DNA of 64,000 nucleotides from Amblyornis subalaris (lineage: Eukaryota > Chordata > Aves > Passeriformes > Ptilonorhynchidae). The notes beneath the pieces were generated by a model that was not told the origin of the DNA, made no database searches, and saw nothing but the letters and a program-made list of their open reading frames with translations. The DNA is taken from assembly GCA_018881555.1 (NCBI GenBank), contig JACAXG010000069.1, positions 2,480,001 through 2,544,000 of the forward strand, given 5' to 3'. Of this stretch, positions 1 through 64,000 are shown in pieces. The stretch's first letter is position 1. Every line of letters begins with the position of its first letter. The translations under genes were made by a program, and so were the position numbers.

Positions 1-3000
1 GGTTAAATCAGTGAGATGAAATGATCAAAATGAAAATTGCAAAACTGCAAAATATAAACCCAATCTGTTAAAGAAGTGACATATATATGTAATACATATA
101 TTTATAGTATTTTCATGTATTTGTATTACATGCAAACTAACTTTGTAATGTCAAAGGCCACAAACTAATACAACAGCAATTTTCTGTGATTTCAGTACCT
201 AACAAAAGGATGGTAAGCATGCAGAAAATAGAGGATTTTTCTATTCATGATTTATTGATAGGATTAGTATCAAGACGGCATAAAAATTACAAATTAACTG
301 GGTGTAGCAAAGGAAGCTATGATGTAGAGCAGCTAGACCTCTGTAAGTGATAAACCTCAGGAACAGCAATCAAATTCAACAGGTAGCCTTATACTGTGGA
401 ATAGATAGAACATTTTTTAAAATGTCTTATCAGTAAAGTAGAACTCAAGAAAGGTCAGAAATTTTTTTTGCAAAAATATGTTTTATTTCATCGTATTTCT
501 TTTGGAGCCAGTTTCTCATGAATTATAAAGATAAGATGATCAATTCTAACACCAATCAAATATTAGAACTGAAATGTTACTTTCCTCAGAACTCTCCCGA
601 GCAATCTTTCTTTTTCCAGAAACCACATGGGAAACTTTTTTATGACTCCTGGACTCTTACTTCTGTAAGAGTCTCTTCTGCACAGAAGAGAAGACTGTTG
701 AAGCAACACAATATTCAAAATATTTTGTCTCTAGATAGGCAAATGCCAACTACTGATGTCTAGATCATCTGGTTTTTGAGGATGTTTAGTTTAGATATCA
801 GGACACTGAGATTAAATGTCTTTGAAAACACCATTCTCAGGGACTGTCACTGACACACAAGCAATAAACTAGTGTTGTGCCTACTATAATTGCTGAAGGG
901 AACAACTGTGATTTAAGAGCCCAGGAAAAAAACCATGCAGCCCTTTCTAAATAGGTGGAGATTATAAAGATCTGACTGTTTGAACATAGAAGATCCCAGA
1001 ATTAATTTTAAAATCTGTGAATTTCCTCCCATTGTTACAAACAGCTATTGGCTGTTTGGTTCACTTCTGCCATGGTGCCAGAAAATTGACAAACTTGGCA
1101 TAAAGGGGTCACATGATGAACTAGGCTCGGATGTTGCTGCTGAGTTTTCTTATTTCCTCTGACAGCTGTGAGGACCTTGGCAGGTCTACCTGCTGGATTT
1201 GGGAAGAGGAACAGCACTGCCACCACTGAGCCATCATGAATGAAAGCATGCAGACATTATGACTAGAGGGCCAGGGTGGGATGTACAGAAATAAAAGGAG
1301 GGAAAGAATGTGTCAGGCTGGATGCCATTACTGCACCCAGAATGATTATTCAGATACACACTGGCTCTGGAGAAAGCAAGCAGGGTACTCTGTGGAGGGT
1401 GTTCCTGCCAGTTCCTTGTCCGTCTGGCAATTATGCAGGGAGGCAGTTGTCCAGAGGTCTCTGTCAAATTGTGTCACTCTTGTCTGCTCTTCTTTTACAA
1501 GATGCTCAAGAGGCTTGTGTGGTATGCACTGGATATATCAATCACACAAGACTGTTGTTTTACAGTCCACAGCCATGCTGAGACATACCAACAAGACTTT
1601 TAATGTTTGCTGGTGGTTGAATATTTATGCTTTTGTCAGGTTACTGTCCTCTAGTGACTGCAGTTTATTGTTGGCACTGTATGATTCTGGTGCTGGCAGA
1701 GCAAGGGTGATGAGCAGCAGGCAGAGGAGAAGAATAACTGCAGGATCCTTTTCGGTGGGAGTGAGGAAGTGGTCCTTCTTCCATCCTATTGAGACAAAAA
1801 TAAAAGTGAAATTCTTGCACCTGTTCTCCTGTAATTTGGAAATGTGTAGCTTCCAGTGGAAAAAAGCTTCTGCAGTTTATTAACAGCTGTGCTTCTACGT
1901 GTGTCTTTGACTCATAGAACAGAAGGAATAATAAACACCTAGGCTGAAAGAGATGTAACAGACAGTGGTAGCAGCAGGGTGAAGGAACACTGAGCTATCA
2001 CTAGTCTCCTGAGTCTGAAATGCTAGAATTGTTTTCCCCCAGAAAGAGAACAGATAAAGTGCTTACAATAGATGGAACTGCTGATCAAGGTGAGAACTAT
2101 GTTGCTGATTTACTAGTCTGGAAGAATATAACAAAAAGAGCTGGTGGTTGCAATAATTTTGGTAGATCTTGATAAGTGATGTATGCGAAGAGGTTTAACA
2201 GATTTTGCTCACTTCATTAATATACTTCCTTTGAGCAAGGGTTCACCTGGAAACTCAATCATACTAAATCCCTCAGCTTTGTGTCATGTCTGAGGTAGCT
2301 AAATACATTTGTTACACAGTTACAGTTGGGAAAAATTGAACCATGAAAGGATTGTGACTTATTCAAGGCCGGAAAAATTCTCTGTAGCACAGCCAAAAAG
2401 AATACCCAAATTAGACATCAAGATATCAATATTCTAAACACTATCTGAGGTCAAAAATTGAACTGATTTTAATGCAAGATGTATAAACAAGTGATAAAAA
2501 AAAATCAAGGCAGCGGATAGACCTACACTGTACAAGGACTGCACTCTAGGTTGCTGATTGCTCTGTTGCTTGTTTGTCTTTCATATTTAAATTGCAAACT
2601 CTTTGGAAACAGATCACTTTTTTGCTTTGGATGACATGGTGGATAGACTAAAAGGTTCCCTAGTTCATGAGTAGATGCTTCAGGAAAAAAATTGGTAAGT
2701 GTAAGGAATGTGACTAGACAGTGCAGGAGTGTTATAAGTAGCATCAGTACCATTAGCTCTTAAAAAGAACCAGAGAACTGTTATTACATGCTTTGGCAGA
2801 ACAAGGAGTTTTAAGTACAGCTCTTTTCTTACGTTATGTGTCCGACCCCTGGGTCAAGACATAATCTTAGTTTTATGGATTCAAAATACATTTTTAACAA
2901 AAGTTCAGTTCCACATGGACAGAAATGTGAGGGGAAAAAGATCTTTCAACACATTTTGTATTGAAATCAATGAAGAAAATTGTAAGTAAAACATCAAGAA

Positions 3001-5930
3001 AATAAATACATAAATAACAGTAGACTAGACATTCCCAGTGTGTGAGCAAAACCCCCAGAATTTCCTGTAACAGACTCCAGTTTTACCTGGCTTTCTCTCT
3101 CCTGAAAAGTGATATGGGATCCTGCTTTTCTAAAGCCGAATTTCTTCTAAAAGGTACCCCTCTTATGCTATACAGTAAAAATGGTGCATCAGCAAGATGG
3201 CAAAGCATTTCTAAAGAAAACAGAGACACCAGCAGATTTTCAGTAGGACCTAGGAAACAAGCATGAAAAGGTCCTCAGACTGATCTTCATTTAGTTGCTT
3301 GACTTCTCCATTACACAGAGGAGTAAACAGGAAAGGATTATGGCTTAGGAGCAGGTTTGTTTTCCCTTTCTCACAACGGAAAGAATGAAGAGAAGATCAA
3401 GGTGGGGATAAGTCTTTCTGCACAGACTAACAAGACAGGGAGAATTCAGTTTGTATACAGTATTAAAGGACTTTTTGCATGTTTAGTCAAGACCAGAAAC
3501 TATGGACTGTGTTATCTCTCATATTTATTCTGTTTGTGGATGATGATGCCTAGGTTATGTATTCAGGGGCACGGCAGATTCCTATCTCTAGCATGTTGAA
3601 AATTGTTGATTATTCATTACACTGTTACAAGATTTGTGCAACAAGGAAACTCCTTGGCTTGCAAAATCTTAGTGTGTTCCCAAACAGAAGTTTCTTTGTG
3701 TACAACAGTAGATGTTCCAAATATTGCACGATGCTAATTTGAGGCCAAAGGCCTCTGTTTCATAACAAACCCTGGGTGCCGCTACTTGCGACTGAAAACT
3801 ACTAAAAATCTCATGTTATCTTCTAGAGCCGTGTTTTAGATAGACCTAGAAATAATCTGTGCAAGAGGTAACTGAGTATCTTTCTGAGCTCTTCAGTAAG
3901 TTTTGTGCCTCTTTATAATGAGGTGAACTCATTTGTTTAAGTGCAAAAATATTTTTAAGAGCAAATGAGAATAAAACACAGATGTCAATCAGCATGTTCA
4001 ATTTCCAATTACATGGTGTAGTACTTCTAGTAGAGCCTCTATACTGTGCATAAATCTATGTTGCACACCTGCAGTGCACTACCCAGTGTTCTGGAGTGAG
4101 GCATGGAAGGTGTTTTTGTTTGCTGCTGCGTTTCCCTCTCTGGTCAAGGCAGAGTGGAGAATATCCATTTGAAAAAATGAGGTGAATATAAGGATTATAG
4201 GCAGAATGTAATTTATAAGAATCGAATGTCAGTCGGTAATCACGAAATAAATAGCCCTTATAAGGCATGCCATGCATTCTTTACTGACAGAACAGTGAGG
4301 TTTCTCCACTTTATCCAAAAAGTAACTCAAAACCTTGACAGCACTGGCCTTACTCAAAAGGCAAAGTAATGCCTTAACAGAGGTGATGACAGCACTTGTC
4401 TGTATTTAGTTATTTCTTACACTGGAGACTCCCACTGTTCCTGTATTTTACATTTTGCCCTGTTCTTAGCTGCTTTCCAGAAAGCATTTCACCTCAGTGC
4501 ACATGCACATTCCTCAGTACCCCACTGCCACTCTGACATTTTGCCTCGAATTTCTCAAGTTTCCTTCTCCCTTCTTGCAGTCCTGGGACTCTGGGCAAGC
4601 TGTCCCCTAGAATTGTCATACACATCGTAGGTACACTTATCTCCTAGCTTTACTTCTATTAAATATTTGCGCTTTTTTCTCTGTATTCTATTCCAACCAA
4701 TTGCTATTCAATGGTGTATTCCTCTTCCACTTGATGAGGCATTTATAAAATACCTGAAGTTGTTTTCTTTTTCTGTTTAGATGTCTTTAAAAGCATAGGG
4801 CCTTTCCCTTCCCTTCCCTTCCCTTCGTGATTTTATGGCAGAGAGGGATATTTGAAAAGACATAATACTGCACTGATTTGCATGGAAGTAATTATATGCT
4901 GCTTCTACAAAGTGGATACTTTGTTATCTTATTTCCATGAGTAACAGTCTCACTTTGGCAATGCAGCTTGGTTTACGAATCTCCCAGAAAACTGTCTCTA
5001 ATTTATAGCAGACGCTCTAAGTGTGTGTCAAATGCTACCTTTACAAAACTACATTTAATTTACATGTCTGAGTTGTACATTACAACAGATTATTTACATG
5101 ATCTGCTTATCCCAAAAGAACCCTACTTGCAAGATGACAATGAATGCAACTGACTTTCTCACAGCATCTTCCACCGAAAAATCTTCACAAGGATAGTGGT
5201 AGTGTGGCATCTTGACAGACCACCTAGGTAACTCTCTCAGTGTGACCTTGAGGCCTTACCTACTGATGTTATTCTGCAAGCATATAGAGTACAAGGAGTG
5301 CCTTCAGGCTTTTGTCTAGAGGGAAAGACCTCTTCCAATCTGCTCAACATATCCTCCAGCAAAGACCCTATATTTAGATCAGCATCTGATCACATATGTA
5401 AGGCGAGAAAGAATCTGCTTCTGTTTGGAGGTTTTTCTCACTCAACCTGCGCTTCAGATCAGTGATCCCAGCAAACTGACTATACTAATAATCATTGTTG
5501 AAACACCTAGTTAATGTTACACTTGGATACCTACCAAATTCTGAGAAATAAGCCTAAAATATTCAGCTTAAGTGCTTTGAACCGCGTGACTTCTACTGTA
5601 TCTAAAAATCACACCATGCTGAAACCAACTTTGTATTCATAGCAATATTCAGTTTTCCTTTTCTCATCTCAGATCAAAAAGCAAAACCATCCCACTGCGG
5701 TCGAGTGAAAATCTAGACCAGGAGAAAATTTTACTTGAACCTCCCCAAGGTTCTGGTCATGTGATGTCTCCTGCCATTCTTCTCTCTGCCAGTCTCTCGG
5801 GAAACAGCCGCAGCGGTAGGTGTGCGTGGCAGGGTATAATCTCATCCAGAAAGGCATTCCTGCTCGCACATGGAGACGGGTGTGCTCCGACCAGACATTA
5901 ACGCTTCTCCGTCATTTACAGACATGGAGA
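1..5930. other. Intergenic region upstream of MAP3K1
   Basis: This is AT-rich sequence with frequent stops in all frames and no recognisable exon, RNA gene or promoter. The only notable items are a short TTCCC pentamer run and an unusually long open frame near 1281-1883, both listed separately. In mammals the region 5' of MAP3K1 is gene-poor and regulatory, so enhancers may lie here, but nothing in the bases alone proves one. Confidence 0.7.
4804..4826. repeat. (TTCCC)n microsatellite
   Basis: About four and a half head-to-tail TTCCC units form a short, pure polypyrimidine run in intergenic DNA. It is too short to suggest more than ordinary slippage. Confidence 0.85.
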
Positions 5931-6568
5931 AGTACCTGGGGACGGGGGAAGCGGCGCCGGCCAACTGAAGGCAGCCCAGGGAAGGACGCGCCAAGGCTGC
6001 CAGCAAGGATGTGCATTTAATTTCGTACTAACTCCAGAGCGGGACGACCAGGTGAGCCGGGCACATTCGAGGGGCGATTCCGCGGCCGCAGCGCAGCGAG
6101 GCACCGCTCCCGCCGGCCCCTCGCCGGCTCCCAGGGCAGTGCTGGGGTGCCGGGGAGCGGAGGCGCACAGCTGACGGTGTGCGAGCTGCGAGCGGTCCGA
6201 GCTCCGGGAAAGGCTTCCCCGCGCCTCGCACGGCGGAGCCCAGGCCGCGCCAGCCCTCATACCCGGCCGGCCGTACTCCTTCCCGGGGCCGCCGGAGCCT
6301 CCGCCGCTCTCCCGCACGTGGGAAGGGCTGGAGGGGGCGGAGACGCGCTCCCCGCTCGGCGCCTCCAGCGGCTCCGGGCCCGGCTCGGCCGCTCGGCCGC
6401 CCGCCCGGACGGGCCCCGGCTCCGGCCCCGGCCCCGGCTCCGCGGAGCGGCGGCGGCGGGCGCGGCTACCGCCCGGCTCTCTGCCCGCGCCGACACCTGC
6501 GCGGGGGCGGGCGGGGCGCGGCCCCGCGGCACCTACCGGCGCAGCCCCGCCCCCGGCGTCCGCCGCCG

Positions 6569-6600
6569 CCAATCCGCGCCCGCCGCCCGCCCCCGCCCTA
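6569..6600 (+). promoter_or_regulatory. Core promoter: CCAAT box and GC boxes
   Basis: A CCAAT pentamer lies at 6569-6573, followed directly by a run of CCCGCC/CCGCCC motifs (Sp/KLF-type GC boxes on the minus strand) to about 6597. No TATA box is visible. The cluster sits about 90-120 bp before the start codon. NF-Y and Sp1 binding and the exact transcription start are inferred from position and motif only. Confidence 0.55.
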
Positions 6601-6629
6601 CGCCGTTTGCGCAGGGGGCGCCGTTTGCG
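6601..6629 (+). repeat. Promoter-proximal direct repeat CGCCGTTTGCG x2
   Basis: The 11-mer CGCCGTTTGCG occurs at 6601-6611 and again at 6619-6629, an 18-bp period. It lies between the GC boxes and the start codon. The first copy runs into TTGCGCAG, which contains the TGCGCA core of NRF1 half-sites. Binding is not shown by sequence. Confidence 0.7.
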
Positions 6630-6671
6630 TAGCGCGCCGTCCGCCGGCGGCCCCCGGTGCTCGGGAGCCCG

Positions 6672-6677
6672 ATGTGA
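6672..6677 (+). promoter_or_regulatory. Minimal upstream ORF (ATG-TGA start-stop element)
   Basis: An ATG is followed at once by an in-frame TGA, ending 13 nt before the MAP3K1 start codon. Its Kozak context is poor (C at -3, T at +4), so most ribosomes would be expected to scan past it. It acts only if transcription starts upstream of 6672, which the promoter layout suggests but does not prove. Confidence 0.6.
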
Positions 6678-6690
6678 CCCGACAGAGAAA

Positions 6691-62396
<55,706 letters not shown>

Positions 62397-64000
62397 CTAC
62401 TTATGTGTAAGGCTGATACACTGAAGAAAATGCTACTGAATATACAATAACTGTCTTGCAGTGCAGTTAAGCACAGCAAATCATATTATTCTGCTGGCCT
62501 TAATGATAGATACATCAAGAACTTAAGGCCAGTGGAGGACCCTACCTAAGTATGTGATTGACAAATCAAGATCTTTACCTAAGCTCAGTATGCAACATTT
62601 TGACAATTCGTGCAGAGATTTGTAAACTGTGCCTTTTCAAACATCTGGCTCTATGTGAACACAAAAGCATTTTTCCTTAAATCTGCATGATTATTTAGCA
62701 GGTAAGTGATTTTTATTTTATTTGGAGCACTTTTTCAGCAGTATTAGAAGCTGAGAGGCTCAAGATCTATTTTAATATAGCAATCACTGTTCAATTTCTC
62801 ATCATGGAGATGCTCTGCAATTAGTAAGTTTTCAGTACTGGTTAAAAGGACATTCTGTACCTGTCCCTTTTAATTACATGATGTTCTCTAAGTAACAAAT
62901 CCAAATATTGATGGAAACTTTAAAAAAAAGCATCTTGCCTTCCTATAAAGTAAGAGCAGGCACTCATGGTTCACTGTGCATTTACTGCTGGCCATGTAAT
63001 TTCTTTTGAAATCAAAGTTTGTTTTCTTTGTATTTTTAACTTTCATGAAAAGGGGATATTTTAAAATAGTCTTTAGAAAAAAAGATGCAAGCTGTGTCAT
63101 GGAATATTTTCCTGACACAAGAGTTTTAAACCAGATTTGCTGGAAATCTGGGATAAAATGCCACCTTCAACAAGGATATGTTGAAGATTCTGATAGTATA
63201 GGTTATTTAATAAACAAGATTGTTCTGTATAAAGCAACTTAGTCTGAATCATGCTAGAAGTTGTTGAGCCTTTTTTTCATATAGCAGTTTCTTCTGGCAA
63301 ATCGTGTAGAGAAGTTTCATGTCAAAGGCCCCTCAAACCCAGCTCCCATTAAAGATTTTATGGGAGACTTTGGCATGTACTTCAGTGTGAGCAGGTGCCA
63401 AATGAGCAAATCTCATTCTTTGTGTAAAGAAACTGAGGTTACATTCTCTACTGATAACAAGTTTTACCTGCTGTTTTCCTTCTGCCGTACATCATCTATT
63501 TACTGTAGCCATTAGTGATAATTTAATTTGAAAATGTTAAAAATATTACCGTAAGAAAGGTATTTATTTTAACAAGAAACAAACTTGGACTTGAAGATCA
63601 AGAAAAAGTAAAATGTGAAGTAAAGCTTCACCTGTAGTGCAGAACTTGCGGTTTTTTAGGAGTTGTGGGGGTTTTTTTTAAACAGGTTTTTAAAATTATT
63701 TTAAAGGCAGGTTTTTAGATTCTGATGCATGTAATTCTGAAGGAAAATGGCAGCTTTTTCTTTTGCTTTTTTAAAAATGGGGATCTTTTTTAATCTAATA
63801 CTGATTGTGTTTAATCCATTTTAAAAAAAATTACTGTTCATGTTATAACTCTTCAGAAGCCAGTTGGATTGTTGGACTCAAATAGAATTGGTTATTTTCA
63901 AAGACTCAGGACAAACTAAATAAGCTATAGTACCTTAAAAGTGTATAATACAAATTGGAAGTAAAACATCTTAAAGATAAGTTTACTTGAATGATAGTGC
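62397..64000 (+). other. MAP3K1: MAP3K1 3' UTR and possible downstream flank
   Basis: Non-coding, AT-rich sequence follows the stop codon, with several short U-rich and ATTTA-type motifs. The mammalian 3' UTR is, as I recall, over 2 kb long, so the transcript may run past the window. No start of a neighbouring gene is visible. I cannot say where the UTR ends. Confidence 0.7.
63209..63214 (+). terminator. Canonical poly(A) signal AATAAA
   Basis: AATAAA lies about 810 nt after the stop, followed by TTGTTCTGT and, at about 63270, CCTTTTTTTCAT, which could be downstream U/GU elements. Cleavage would be near 63230. A variant ATTAAA at 63348-63353 is a second candidate. Usage is inferred. Confidence 0.5.

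Noticed and set aside
6607..6690. 28-residue N-terminal extension of MAP3K1
   Set aside because: The frame is open, but position 6607 is TTG, not ATG; the first in-frame ATG with a strong Kozak context and family match is 6691.

Overview
The window is vertebrate nuclear DNA, almost certainly from a bird. The evidence is a single gene of 20 short exons with GT-AG introns, a CpG-island promoter, moderately AT-rich introns, and a few CR1 LINE fragments, two with the typical avian 3' end (TTCTATGATTCT-like). It holds one recognisable protein-coding gene, MAP3K1 (MEKK1), on the + strand. I joined the exons by reading splice sites against the family sequence. The joined CDS is 4530 nt (1509 codons plus stop), stays in frame across all 19 introns and ends in the family's usual C-terminus. 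I saw no frameshift, stop or missing exon. Avian MAP3K1 is, to my knowledge, on the Z chromosome; that linkage is inference.

Layout. Positions 1-5930 are intergenic, with no gene I can support. A CpG island at about 5940-7760 holds a TATA-less promoter with CCAAT and GC boxes, a minimal start-stop upstream ORF (ATGTGA), and exon 1. Intron 1 (7173-40745, 33.6 kb) is more than half of the window. It carries a GT-rich simple-sequence block, an old CR1 copy, a younger CR1 copy and several short tandem duplications. Exons 2-20 lie between 40746 and 62396. The 3' UTR starts at 62397; a canonical AATAAA is at 63209, and the transcript may continue past the window end.

Protein layout (residues of this bird protein): low-complexity N-terminus (1-160); basic Ser/Pro-rich region (161-330); SWIM zinc finger (Cys349, Cys351, Cys357, His359); RING/PHD-like E3 domain (445-493); TOG-like helical repeat region (about 560-870); Ser/Thr/Pro-rich linker (about 880-1200); and STE-group kinase domain (about 1240-1505) with Lys1269, Glu1291, HRD 1364-1366 and DFG 1385-1387. 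MAP3K1 is a MAP3K with its own E3 ligase module, acting upstream of MKK4/MKK7-JNK and MEK-ERK.

I found no novel multi-gene system. The points most worth a second look are the loss of the mammalian caspase-cleavage motif at its aligned position, the start-stop upstream ORF next to the main ATG, a CpG-dense hairpin-bearing block in intron 2, and a weak acceptor before the first kinase-lobe exon after the ATP-binding lysine.
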